Translations under genes and position numbers: made by a program
Notes under the pieces: generated by a model
Database searches by the model: none
What the model was told of the DNA's origin: nothing
Seen by the model: only the letters and a program-made list of their open reading frames with translations
Assembly: GCA_030141605.1 (NCBI GenBank)
Contig: JAQGDQ010000060.1
Location: 62,001 to 126,000, forward strand
Origin: Tubiluchus corallicola
Taxonomy: Eukaryota > Priapulida > Priapulimorpha > Priapulimorphida > Tubiluchidae
Direction of reading: 5' to 3'
DNA: 64,000 nt
Shown here: piece by piece, positions 22,892-33,462 of the stretch
How positions within the stretch are numbered: the stretch's first letter is position 1
Layout: each line of letters begins with the position of its first letter

Positions 22892-25800
22892 TCCCTCTCT
22901 CCCTCCCTGTTCTCCCTGTACTTCTTTCACACAGATATTTTATATGATGTATAACCAAAGATATGTTTAATCACAAATTTCAAAAAGAATGTACACGATT
23001 CATTTCCCAGAATATAATACAATCTTTTATTTACAACTAATAAAGTTATTTCTCTTGCTACAATTACACGGTTATCTGTCACGTTTATGCAAGATAAGAC
23101 TGTGCAAAGTTAGCAAATGTGATCAAAAATTGCTGTAAAATAAAACTTAATTCTACTACTATGAAAGTTTTGATTTGGAAGTTTTAAAGAGGTTAATAAC
23201 CAAGAATGAGCTGGTAGTTTACATACAGCTACAGAGGTTTACCAAGTTTGTATTTCCGAGCCAGATATCGCAGAATGGTGTTTGTCTGAGTTAGTTTCAG
23301 TTCACCATCGATAAGATAAGGCAACTACAAAAAACATCACTTGTAAACTAGCTATACGTCTATAACCACAGAACCATAGAACAATGAAGAATACAGGGCG
23401 TCTCAAAAGTTATCACACACTTTGTAACTATTTTCTTTTTAAATAATTTTTCTCCCATCCCAGCAAGTTCTTACAAGAATCGAAAAGGGCCTTCGACATT
23501 TCTTTATGTTTATTTTTCACTGGAACCGTGTTGCTATGGTGACAAAGTTGTTAGACATGCAACGTTAGAAATGCAAAATCAGCCAGGCATGAGGTCCCTC
23601 AATTGCGAATTGAAGTTCACATGTGAACCACGTTACTCTGTCATTATTAGCAATGTAGTTTTTTGCAAGGTGCAGCCCATCTTTACCATTCATGGGCTGA
23701 GGAACTTTCTCGATACAAGATGTACGACTTGTCATTGGACTGGACTGTGAAGCTCTTGAGGTCCCGGAAGAAAGCGGCAAAAATAGCAAAACCTCCTGGT
23801 GTGGTAGTTTTTTTAAGATATTCTAAAATTACTAATTTAATTTAGCTAAAATAATAAAATAACAAGATTTTAGTTAATCTGCACCAAATTCAAACATTTT
23901 GCTTTGTTTGTTAGAAAAATATAGAAAGTGTAAACTGCATAGTGACTTTTGAGACACCCTGTATATATTAAGCTGTGCCCACACCAAGTGTATTTGTGTG
24001 GCTGAGTATCTATTATGGCACCCATAAAAACACGTTTATCTTTGTGCAAAAAAACACGCACATAACAACAAAACTGCTTATTGCACAGAGACCCATACAC
24101 AAGTGGGCGACTGCTCACTGCACAGAGTCCCACATATGAATGGGCGATTGCTACTGCACAGAGTCCCAAACACAAGTGGGCGACTGCTCACTGCACAGAG
24201 TCCCACATACGAATGGGCGATTGCTAATGCACATTATGTAGTCAAGTTAATAAAAAGATTTCAGGTTATCAATCACAACCACGTTTTTTTTTGCTAAAAT
24301 TATGCTAAAATTCCTGTTTAATTTCCTATACAATTTTCCTACTTCTAATTCAAGTAGGTATAGGTTATAGTTATAGGATTTTGCGGACAGATGTTTCTTA
24401 TTTGATTATGACAAAACGGTTAGACGTTTTTCGTTGTAACAAGAGTTGGATATAAGAGAAAAAATTTTGCAAAACGAAAATCTCCATGAAGACAAATATG
24501 CTTGGTGAATGCACAGCATTAATCTGCACTATGTTAGTTACAGAAGATTAAATGCTAAAAATATTTAACAAAGAGATATAAAAATAAAATTACAGTCAAC
24601 CTCGGGTATAAGGTACTCGCTTATAAAGGACCACAAATACTGGTCCCGATTTTTCGTAACGTTTTTCCTATGTAAAAATCTTCGTATATAAGGTACTCGG
24701 ATATAAGGGACTTTCGGTTATAAGGGATGATATCTTCAGGTTCCGCGTAATAAAAACCCAGGTAAATTAAATCGCATATAAGGGACCCTATGATTAAAGC
24801 GAAATTGATCGATTTTTAACCTCAATTTTTCGCAAACTCGGCCTTAGAACAGCTCGGTTTCCGTGGTCACATACATCTCGCATCACTGAAGGCGCTTCCT
24901 ACATACAGTTTGCACTGAATGTGTAGCAATAATCCATAAAAATATGGGTGAAAGTACAGAAAAGTGCAGGTCTAGATGCACCCTCGGTCTGACTGAACTT
25001 CGGCTATTAGGGACATCGGATATAACGGACGATTTTTCCGGTCCCAAGGTGTCTCTTATATCTGAGGTCGACTGTATGACAAAGGAAGGTTTTCACCCAA
25101 AAATTATGAGCAAACCAAGTCTGATAAATGTTAAAGAACAGTAGTTTTAGAATCTAGTTGTCAGAATAATGCTGCAACTAAAGTGCTTTAATAATACGTA
25201 CATTTGGAAAATCCAGACCCAATGTGAACTTCTCATTCATCCAATGGCTGCGATCAAAATTTGGAGCTGAAAAATTAGATTTAAAACGATCGAATCACCA
25301 TCGTCAACAAATTATTGTCACTTTTACACAGTTAATACTACTTGAAAGTATTCACAATGACAAATACGCATATGCTGTCTATCACTACAATTATCCTAAT
25401 GTGCATTTTCTAAATGCCATACAAGCTTTAACTTTAAAGGAAGGTTTGGGTGAACCTTACAATGCAACCCAACAGAAGATTTGTCAACTGTACACCACTA
25501 GTTCCGAGTATATTAGTCGACATAAGCAAGTTCACGATGCAAGTTAATGCAACCCAACAGAAGATTTGCCAGCTGTTGTCATACTGTACACCGATAGTTC
25601 CGAGTACATCAGTCGACATAAGCAAGTTTACGATGCAAGTTAATGCAACCCAACTCATTTCCAGCAAGTTTCTTATATTCTACTCGCGGCGTACAGTATT
25701 CACCCAGTTTCATTCAATTGCAGCAACCCGAGTAGTGTCGCGGCTTGCGCGAACTTGTATGGCATTATCAGCTCCCTCTTTCAATTCTCAAGTGTTTTGA

Positions 25801-28800
25801 CCCATGACTACTAGTGAACAAGTCTGGTTCCACTACAATGCTAAGCCTGCTTAGCGTTTTCCTTGTCAGTCTGAGAGGATTAGCTAGTAACTAGTGGATT
25901 TTTCTAATTCACAAATTCTAAAAAGTCAGCATAGCAATGAGGAGAGAGCTCGAGCATTTCACTTTTTGTCTAAACAGCTTCAGCCGGTTCAGTGAATTCA
26001 CACTATTTAATACAATGTACCGGATCTCTGTCATCCACCTACGTTTCAAGCGTTTCTTAAAATCGTAGCAGAAGACAGAGCGAAAACTCCAAAACCTCCA
26101 TAACAAAGTTGTATATTCTAGTGATGTGACAAACAGATCGAATTCCCGAAGCAAGGCAAATCAAACTGTTCCATTCAATTTTGCCCGCGAATAATATTTC
26201 AGCAATTCAGTTTCACTCGGTAAAATCCGCAGCTCTTACGCTGTTTGCAAGACCCGGATCGTTAATTTATTACACAATACTTTTCTTGTTAAAATATGCT
26301 AAACTATCTATGGCGAAAAAACTTTAAAATAACGATCATATCATGTACGTCAAATATCTTCCGGTTATGGTAACCTACAGTAGATTCAACAACATGTGCG
26401 CTTCCAAAAGTGCAACACTGAGAAAGACTTGCCTGCACCCTCGTACAGCACAGCCATTTCACGCAGCTATGTTTATCGTCTGCCTTTTATATAATTAAGT
26501 TACGGACCTGATACCAAAAGAAAAATATCTTCGCCCAAATGAGGTATATTATTTCAATGTGACTTATAAGCAAAACAATGTTCGATTTCGACCTGATTCG
26601 GCACTGCATGCATCTAGTTCAATTTAGTTGGGCTTGGCCAACAATTTTTTTTTCTATTAGACAATGGCTTGATTCGGCGAATCATAAGTTTGTCCCAACG
26701 CCATTATAACGACTGGGGCGGACATCCAATGTTCGAGCTCGAATGTTCGAATACGATTCAAACCTTAAAATTATAGATTTGAATAATTCAGCACTTCAAC
26801 CACATGCGTTCTTTTGTTCTTAAAACGTTTTTAAACATCATGCAATCAGCACAATTTAGTAGCGATTTTTGTGCGCAATTTTAAGCAGTTATATTATTAG
26901 TAGTTTATTATTAATTATTAGTGGTTTTGATGCACAATAAAATTGAATAATAGGGCCTACGCATGATCTTTGTAAAACCGCTTTTTACCGAGGTTTCGAA
27001 AACCTGTTCGATAATCTTTTAAACTCAATTTGAATTCGATTTGAATTCGAAACACTGAAATTCGGTTCGATTCGAGTTCGAAAGTCACAAATTATATTTG
27101 ATTCGAATTTGATTTCTGGTAGAGAATGCTCACCCCTAATAATTACCTTGTAATTAGTCAGTACAACTATATCTAATAAGACTTTTGCAAGGAAATAAAC
27201 GTTAGAAAAGAAACACTCAAAAAGCGCCATATCATAAACCTAACATGATGGAAAATCTTCTCTTCCTTTTCTTTGAAAGAGACTGTTAATTCCACCATAT
27301 TATTTAATTTCACAGTAAAACATACGTGGGCCAAATTCATATCTCTTTTCTTCATATTCCGCTTCCGCAAACTCCAGTACAAACCTGATTGACTGCGCCA
27401 GCTGTAACACAACAATAAAGGCACTAAGACAGCAATTCAACAAAATAATAAAAGCAACGCTTCATCAAAAGATAAGGGCCCATTCAAGACCCATTCAATG
27501 TTTGGCTGAAGATGTAATTACTAATGCTTAATTGTGATTGCACAAGGGGCGTTATACGGGCAGGATGCCTCATTGACTGTAGTCCTAACAGTGGTGACTC
27601 GTAGCTAAAATTAGTGGGGGTGCAGCTTCAGCAAATTTTTAGCCATTGTTTTAATACTATGTAAAACGAAAAAAACATGTAGTTTTAATGTTGTAATTGT
27701 AATTTTAAACAAAGAAACATACGAAAGTTTATATAGAAACTTGATAAAATTCTAAACAAGAAAAATAACCAAAAAATAGTTCAAGATTGATCCATTCATG
27801 GCAAGCACGTGACAACTGACAACAAACAGTGTGAGCAACAGTACTTTCTCTAACTGGGCTCAGACAAGTGCACATGGCCGCATGCGCACAACAGCCAAAC
27901 ACCACGTTCCTGGAGTACACTGCGCTGGGCTGTGAAGCAAAAAGCACTACTCTCACGTGCTCTGGTTCCATATAAGTATAAAGAAAGAACTAGAGAAAAA
28001 AGACTTGTTATATTGAATATTATCGATAATATTGAGAGAAAATTGGGGGTGCCGCAGTTTCACAGTACATATACACAAGTCGGCACTGAGTCTTAATACA
28101 TGGCCAAATGTTTCTGAAAGAACAAATTTGCTGAGGTGATATATGCCACGTTTAAACAATTAACACTTGGCAAAATGATTGCATAGCATTGATTGTACAA
28201 ATGGGGTATTACTACTTGAACTGCTGCAATGTTGATTGTGTAAACGCTGTATTACTACTTGTATTGCTGCAATGTTGATCGTGTAAACATGGCATTACCT
28301 TGGTGTTTGCATTTTCAGGCACACTTACGAGCTCTGTCAGTTAATGAAGTGCCTTGGCCGGTACAGCATTTTTATGTCAATATCAAAAACTCTTGCAACA
28401 ATAATGACTCAGCAGTTAAATCACATATGAAAATATAAAAGCCTGTACAGCTCTGAAGCAGCAACGTGTGACGACAGCTGCTGCACTCAAGCTGTACAAT
28501 ATTTGGTACTCAACGTATAAACAAAACCGAGAGTAAAAAGATCTAGTTTATTCAAGACTCCTCATTAGGACACAGTAGGGGTGGAAATGAATTCCACAGC
28601 TAAAAAGTCCTCAGGCAGACTGAAATACGCGACGCCTCTCTTGGAGCGGAAAACTGAAGAGATCTGGCAAAGCATGACATTGAACACATGACAGCAAGCT
28701 ATATATTACCTTGATCTAATGGTTTATATCACTCCTGTTGACACAGTTTACTCATCAGTGCTAAAAGCTTCCAGGTTTTCTGGCCTGTGGTCAGTCACAA

Positions 28801-29453
28801 GCTCGAGGTGCATACTTGGCTATAATTTAATCAACACCAAGCCTAGCTAGTAAATGAATGGGTGACTATAATGGGAAAACTGCTTCTGGGTGGTTTCATC
28901 TGCCATATTGCTCCGACTATTTCTCACGTTAAAGAAGTATGTATAGGAATCTTAATTGCCAAGACATCTCTGCTAGGATTATGATCCTTGATAACTTCCT
29001 AAATATCGGCTCTACCAGAACCTTTTACTATAGTGGTAGGCCAATTATTGTTTCATTGCAGCATGCAAAGGACGCTATCACATATAAATATTTTTGACTG
29101 CTCAAATAGTTAATACTAATAATACTCATATATTATACTTTATCAATGGACTAATTATTATATTGTCATAATTCTGCCTCTTGTTCCTTTAATAGCCGCT
29201 TATATTCTAGCATAATGGTAGGCCTAAATGTAAACATACAAACCAGGCTGACCAGGCACACCTGGTAGTTTTGGCAAACACACCATATGTTTGTGTAACA
29301 GTTTCAGTTATTGTAAGAAATTATTGCAACAGTAAAGGGTACAATTATGTCAATATAGTAACAATCTAATAATTAGTGGGTACCTAGTTATATAAATTAC
29401 TAGTATTAGTCTATTACCCCTCTTATTTTCCAGTAGCCGAGTAACGGAGCCAT
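17808..29453 (-). CDS. Mu-class glutathione S-transferase 1 (7 exons, 220 aa)
   Basis: Joined on the minus strand: 29418-29453, 27326-27401, 25202-25266, 23243-23324, 20538-20644, 18456-18662, 17808-17897 = 663 nt, ATG to TAG, every junction GT-AG and in frame. The product is a full-length cytosolic mu-class GST, which conjugates glutathione to electrophiles. N-terminal thioredoxin-like domain (about 1-86): [12 protein letters not shown] with catalytic Tyr7, the EYEEKRYEFGP strand, EKFTLGLDFPNLPY with the cis-Pro61, and glutathione-contacting QTNTIL (72-77). The helical C-terminal domain covers exons 5-7 and includes the mu-like D-FVVYELL helix and a LNGRMAKFGG tail. Vertebrate mu genes have eight exons; here the equivalents of exons 6 and 7 are fused in one 207-nt exon. 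GST 2 upstream has the same exon lengths and phases except for one codon at the end. Confidence 0.93.
18055..18137. repeat. 20-bp perfect inverted repeat with AT-rich loop
   Basis: Arms ATTAACTAGTCAATATTAAA (18055-18074) and its exact reverse complement (18118-18137), separated by 43 AT-rich bases that include a TA run. In intron 6 of GST 1, next to the CA-rich microsatellite. Confidence 0.85.
18138..18228. repeat. Compound (TA)n/(CA)n microsatellite
   Basis: TA run, then CACG/CACA repeats, then a short TA run. Confidence 0.9.
18456..18662 (-). CDS. GST 1 exon 6 (equivalent to vertebrate exons 6 and 7)
   Basis: 207 nt, 69 codons, acceptor ATAG, donor GAG|GTAGGT. Includes FLGDRNWFTGNNLNFVDFVV and ends LQDLMTRFE. 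The N-capping region of helix 6 (GNNLNFVDF) is conserved. Confidence 0.95.
19076..20135. mobile_element. Repeat family A, copy 2, nested in family B
   Basis: Ends GTGTGCTTCCATAGCAAAAT and TTTTGGTTTGCAACCACAC are the family A termini; the family B sequence resumes on both sides. It is longer than the other copies because it carries another insert at about 19502-19909. Confidence 0.75.
19502..19909. mobile_element. hAT-like insert inside family A copy 2
   Basis: Extra sequence absent from other family A copies, with inverted ends CAGCGGCGGATTATG and CTATCCGCTACAG and GGGCCTTAGGCTT phrases near both ends. The target duplication is not clear, so boundaries are approximate. Confidence 0.6.
20538..20644 (-). 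CDS. GST 1 exon 5
   Basis: 107 nt, reads GKTEEEIIRQDLVLDVCADM then onward to YAFAGDY, donor TAC|GTAAGT, phase 0. First helices of the C-terminal domain. Confidence 0.93.
20738..21942. mobile_element. Repeat family A, copy 3, split by a hAT-like insert
   Basis: Starts GTGTAGCTTGCAAACCAAAA and ends GACGATTTTGCTATGTAAGC. The body shares the ATCTACTGGATTTAAACATA block with copies 1 and 2. In intron 4 of GST 1, directly upstream of exon 5 in gene direction. Confidence 0.75.
21418..21901. mobile_element. hAT-like non-autonomous element nested in family A copy 3
   Basis: TIRs CAGGGGTGTGCAAATTGTGG and TTTGCACACCCCTG; 8-bp target duplication ACTTAAAC (21410-21417) / ACTTAAAA (21902-21909), 7/8. Typical hAT ends with subterminal GCGGCCCGC phrases. 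Confidence 0.85.
22360..22960. repeat. Pyrimidine-rich region with (CT)n microsatellite
   Basis: Long C/T-rich stretch made of degenerate units that twice contain CTCTCTTGCAG followed by a short AT-rich segment, ending in a pure (CT)n run at 22835-22889. The open frames across it on both strands are composition artefacts. In intron 4 of GST 1. Confidence 0.8.
23243..23324 (-). CDS. GST 1 exon 4
   Basis: 82 nt, reads LPYLIDGELKLTQTNTIL then RYLARKYKL, donor CTTG|GTAAAC, phase 1. Holds the cis-proline and the Gln-Thr-Asn glutathione-contact motif. Confidence 0.95.
23394..23961. mobile_element. Mariner-like non-autonomous element
   Basis: TA-flanked (23392-23393, 23962-23963); TIRs CAGGGCGTCTCAAAAGTTAT and AGTGACTTTTGAGACACCCTG. 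About 570 bp; a reading of about 55 residues on the minus strand may be transposase remains. In intron 3 of GST 1. Confidence 0.8.
24082..24227. repeat. Minisatellite with alternating 37/36-bp units
   Basis: Four units, each starting TGCACAGAG: 24082-24118 (37), 24119-24154 (36), 24155-24191 (37), 24192-24227 (36). Units 1 and 3 share ACACAAGTGGGCGACTGCTC; 2 and 4 share GAATGGGCGATTGCT, so the array is two copies of a 73-bp dimer. Confidence 0.85.
24593..25074. mobile_element. Pogo/Tigger-like MITE, 'TATAAGG' family, copy 2
   Basis: TA-flanked; TIRs CAGTCAACCTCGGGTATAAG and TTATATCTGAGGTCGACTG. Close to exon 3 of GST 1 (ends 128 bp from it). Confidence 0.85.
25202..25266 (-). CDS. GST 1 exon 3
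   Basis: 65 nt, reads PNFDRSHWMNEKFTLGLDFPN across its end, acceptor CAG, donor AAT|GTACGT, phase 0. The W-x-x-EK-x-x-LGLDFPN signature is diagnostic of mu GSTs. Confidence 0.95.
25461..25655. repeat. Tandem duplication, units of 85 and 96 bp
   Basis: Units 25461-25545 and 25546-25641 plus a 14-bp partial third unit, each starting AATGCAACCCAACAGAAG; unit 2 has an 11-bp insertion. In intron 2 of GST 1. The ORF across it is a by-product. Confidence 0.85.
26710..27140. mobile_element. Repeat family E, copy 1 (probable hAT-like MITE)
   Basis: Subterminal TTCGAA/TCGAATTCGA phrases in inverted arrangement and imperfect terminal repeats (GGGGCGGACATCC and GAATGCTCACCCC). Homologous in reverse orientation to about 53250-53555. 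In intron 2 of GST 1. Confidence 0.65.
27326..27401 (-). CDS. GST 1 exon 2
   Basis: Reads LAQSIRFVLEFAEAEYEEK then RYEFGP, 76 nt, acceptor CAG, donor CCCAC|GTATGT, phase 1. Matches vertebrate mu exon 2 in place and phase. Confidence 0.93.
27605..28062. repeat. Repeat family C, copy 2
   Basis: Same orientation and extent as copy 1 at 16635, with the same 18-bp palindrome at 28016-28033 and the same start and end phrases. In intron 1 of GST 1. Confidence 0.7.
28063..29417. other. GST 1 intron 1, nothing further recognised
   Basis: AT-rich non-coding sequence. A short local repeat at about 28205-28290 has TGTAAACGCTGTATTACTAC-like units two to three times. Confidence 0.4.
29418..29453 (-). CDS. 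GST 1 exon 1
   Basis: Reads [12 protein letters not shown] on the minus strand, donor GGG|GTAATA, phase 0. Contains the catalytic Tyr7 of mu-class GSTs. Too short for an ORF caller; identified by frame, donor and near identity to the exon at 44843-44878. Confidence 0.9.
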
Positions 29454-30831
29454 TAACTATGTCGGGTTGGGTTCAATCAAATGTGTAATCTGGAAAATAC
29501 AAACAAAGCCTTAGATTTAGGAAATAATTCTAATAAGTTAATTTTAAGAACGCAAAATATATGCGAGCATCATGAAACATCAGCTACTATCCATGTCATG
29601 AGACGAGTCTAATAGTAATAAACCTAGTATATAATAATAATTAACAACACTGCTGAGCAATAAGGAAAGAGAACGCATCCAGGAAAAACTAACTAGGAAA
29701 ATTTTTTTAGAACACTAACAGAGCTACAATACACCGAGAATTTCAGTCTACGTCAAAATACAACACGCCGAAGAAGTTGTGTAATCATTACAGCTTTACA
29801 ACACTCGGCAAACACGCTAATACAGTACACACCATAAAACCAACACACCCTAGCAAGGTAAATTTTGATTGGTCGCCCAGATTCTGCTCTCTGTGCAATA
29901 CGTACCAATAGAAACCACCGAAAGAGACGGGTCTGTCATAAAACTATATGCATAATTCTGAAAGCCTATAATTATGAATGTATTATTTTACAGTTTACAC
30001 TTTTTTGAAAAATCAGGAGCCAAAATATAATATACGTTTCATTTCTGTTTCTTTATTGTTTTGTTTTTCCGTTGTATAATTTTATGTGTATAATGTATTG
30101 TAAATATGTAACTAATTACGAAAATGTTACTAAGTGCATGTACTGTGTGACTGTTGTATTCATGTGCTTTTTCATGTACCAAAAAATAATATTAAAGGCA
30201 TGTACGCGATCCTTCATACTTAGACACTGATTGAGCATTAGACAACGTTTAATATGAATTGGAAATAGTGTTCCTAAGCATGTAATAATCTTTCCATTCT
30301 CTAAGCAATAATAACATAGGCCCAATCTCCTCTATAGCAAGGTATAATAATTATGTAGTTTTTAAGAACGGAGCTAACGATTAAATCACAAAATCGTTCC
30401 AAACCTGTTAATTTTATTTCAACGAAATGCTTAATTGTCGACTAAACATTTTTATGTTGCAAGCAAGTCAGTATGTGTATTATTACTAGAAAGTCAAGTA
30501 ACTATTCGGTTAGAAGTCTAGTGATTCTTTATTACCATAATTCTGTAAAAAGATAGAAGAAACTACTCAACAAAATTATTCATATGTAACAAAAATAATT
30601 TGAAACTTTATTTTGCAAAAAATAGATATTCTAAAAAATTAATTTGATTTACCTATAGTATACAAAATTTAAATTTGATTTCAATATAATAACATCTTTA
30701 CTTTATAATAACAAACGAGGGTGTAGATAATTTTATTCTACAATCTAGAAACTTTATGGTATCATAAAGATACAGAGCATCTCCTATGAAATATTGTAAA
30801 ATACTTTTATATATAAAAATATACTCATCTA
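29454..30831. other. 5' flank of GST 1 (minus-strand gene)
   Basis: Upstream of the GST 1 start. CCAAT boxes in both orientations lie near 29869 (GATTGG) and 29906 (CCAAT), the only promoter-like hint; the transcription start is unknown. No coding sequence was recognised. Confidence 0.3.
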
Positions 30832-31043
30832 CAGTCAACCTCGGATATAAGGGACACCTCAAGGTTTCTATTAGCGGGACCTGAAGATATCGTCCCTTAT
30901 AACAGAAAGTCCCTTATATCCGAGTACCTTATACACGAAGATTTTTAAATAAGAAAAACGTTACGAAAAATCGGGATCGATGTTGGTGGTCCTTATAAGC
31001 GAGTGTCCCTCATAAGCGAGTACCTTATACTCGTGGTTGACTG
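30832..31043. mobile_element. Pogo/Tigger-like MITE, 'TATAAGG' family, copy 3 (short)
   Basis: TA-flanked; TIRs CAGTCAACCTCGGATATAAG and TTATACTCGTGGTTGACTG. Only 212 bp: an internally deleted relative of the 480-565 bp copies. Confidence 0.85.
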
Positions 31044-31771
31044 TAGTTATAAAACAAAGTTGTTTGCACCATTTAATCCACAAAGCACACTGGGCACAGT
31101 ATTGAAGTAGTAATCTCTAAGAACTCACACACTTATAACACCAGTAAATGAAAGACATCACAGATGATTAATTTTTGTTTTGCTTTAGTCTCATGTTCAA
31201 TTTAATTCAATTCAATTTATCTGATATATTATCACACATTTTAAAGCTTACAGTAATTTCTACTGATTCAACGTTAACACTTTTGCAAAGTAACGACACT
31301 AGTGCCAATTACACAACTATTTTCCTACGGTATGTAATAAAAAATAAGATATGGCTGCCTCTTGAATTTCCTAGAGAAGAAAACACAATTATTTAATAAT
31401 CGACTGATTATAAAAGTGCACTTTAAAGTTAACTAGAAAAATATAATATCGGTAGGTATGTCATAGTTTTATCAGCATACGATTAAAATTGATATGTATA
31501 ATAAAATCTAATGTAACAATTATTAAAAGAAATTCCCATGACAACAGCTCAGACTACAGCAAAGAACAACAGGTAGGCATGGTTCAGAAATTTCATGAGC
31601 TTTAATGGTTCAGCAATGAGTTGTCTAGAAAGCAATAGTACAACTCTGGATACGCACTGAATGAGAAGTAATGAATACCATAAAAAATTATTTATATTAT
31701 CACAATAATGAGGCAAGAAACTAAGCATTTAAACTATTATTATTACTAGCAACAGACTAAAAATTAATATA
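31044..31771. other. Intergenic between the two GST genes
   Basis: AT-rich; the 73-codon ORF at 31175 has no recognisable similarity. Confidence 0.4.
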
Positions 31772-32848
31772 CATACGACTGCAAGCAGTGCAATTACACA
31801 CTAGCATTGTTTTTTTATCTCGCCCCTAGATGGCAGGCAAAAAGTTGCTCAGTCACCATAGCAACGCCAAATTTAGCAATGCCCATTCTAGCAGTGTGAT
31901 CTTAGAAGCTACAGCAGGACAATGAACACAGCAGCTGCGCGTAACAAACACCGTGTCAACCATTTGTTCCAGCTAAACTGTGGTTTGCTACTGCGTGAAA
32001 TTTTACATAATTTTTTTTACAAATATCGTAAATGTACAAAAAGTTTATGTCCTGCATTTGCATAATTCCTGTTGGATACGTCATTAGCTATTTGAAGAGA
32101 TTGGCTGTTTTTCTTTAAGTATGCAAATAATTTAGCTACTTTAGAAAAATCTGCCGACATTACATGAAAAATGCTTCATTTTCTGAACAAAACAGCATAA
32201 AACACTTAATAAATTTACGGAAAATGCACAAAACCCAAAAATGATCTTGACACAAAAATGCGATCATTACAAAGCTTAAAAACACCCTCTTAATAGATCT
32301 GTTGACTGTTTTTACCTGTACCTACTCACTGAAACAAAATTAACAAATATTGTGTAAAAAGTGTAATTTCTCAGTGGCCAGCAAGTTGATCTAGGGTTAC
32401 CATACATCCGAGTTTCCCCGGACACGTCCTCTGTCTGGGCAGGTTTTCAAAAAATCGACAGTTTGTCCAGGTTTTGCATCAATCCGTAAGTATGTATGGA
32501 CGTTGCCAACTGCAGTGGCATACGACAAAGAAAAGCTCGTTAATTTTCAATACAAGATGTTGCTAACATCTCAAAATGCAACCCTTGTAAAAGCTTTGTG
32601 TACATATTTACTGAACAAAAGTAAGCGATGCGGATTCCGGGAGCCATTTTATTTGTTTTTATGTGATTTCTTTAAATTTGTATAGTTTCTCTGTTTTTGC
32701 AATGTTTTAATAGACCCTAGACTGGTCATTTTTGCCTACTTGCAAGTGTGCGAAAAAGTGTCCTCTTTTTCAACTCAGACAATATGGTAACCCTATGTTG
32801 ATCAGGCACAACAATGAAACTTGTAATTGCATTATTTACAGTTGCATG
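31772..32848. mobile_element. Repeat family B, copy 3, split by a hAT-like insert
   Basis: Starts CATACGACTGCAAGCAGTGC and ends GCATTATTTACAGTTGCATG; same orientation as copy 1. Interrupted at 32392-32795. Confidence 0.75.
32392..32795. mobile_element. hAT-like element nested in family B copy 3
   Basis: TIRs TAGGGTTACCATACATCC and AATATGGTAACCCTA; 8-bp target duplication AGTTGATC (32384-32391) / TGTTGATC (32796-32803), 7/8. Family B copy 1 has the uninterrupted site (AGTTAATCGGGC). Confidence 0.85.
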
Positions 32849-33369
32849 AAACAATAAATCTTCAATGGTTAACAAATACCAACAATAAATAATACTAAAG
32901 AAACTTTCTCAGTCGGACAATACAAGGTAAAAATGCATGTATATCTCTAGTAAAATAATACAAAACTGTATTAATTACATAGAGGGTATATTTGAAAACC
33001 CGGGATGGAAATAATCATGTAGTAAAGAAAACAGTTCTTAGTTTGCAGGTGTTGATACTTTAGCCCGTATAGAAAGCTATTTGAGAAACTTGAAGTAAAA
33101 AGATGCAGCAAGGAAGGAATTGAAACTTCAATTTGAAAGAACTGTCTAAATGATGTTAGCACTTAATGTAATTTGCAACGACGCGAGCATAATTTGCACA
33201 AAAGCACATTAGTTTAAGAGCCTTGAAAACAATTGCAGTGCATTTTAAAAAGAACTACATTAAGGAAGATTAATTTTTTCCATTATAGTTTTCCAAACCT
33301 TCAAGTTGTAATGATGAAAACGTAATTTCAAATCTTTAATAAGAAGCTAAGTCAATAGGCCGTAGTTGC

Positions 33370-33462
33370 TCAAATGTCACCACCCCATTTGGCTACCCTG
33401 CCGTTTAGCGGCCAAACAATGAACCTCTCAGAAGCCATGTACTTCTTCATGGCAGGAAGAGC
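33370..33462 (-). CDS. GST 2 exon 7 (stop)
   Basis: 93 nt, reads [20 protein letters not shown] then [10 protein letters not shown] and TGA, acceptor ACAG. Confidence 0.93.
   Translation of the reverse strand, partial: ALPAMKKYMASERFIVWPLNGRVAKWGGDI

Noticed and set aside
22670-22958. Ser/Leu-rich and Arg/Glu-rich ORFs on both strands
   Set aside because: They translate the (CT)n microsatellite and its pyrimidine-rich flanks.
25434-25800. Internally repeated ORFs on both strands
   Set aside because: Product of the 85/96-bp tandem duplication inside a GST 1 intron; no known domain and no splice support.
29411-29453. Similarity between 29411-29453 and 44836-44878, first taken for a dispersed repeat
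   Set aside because: It is the paired first coding exons of the two GST genes ([11 protein letters not shown] plus donor).
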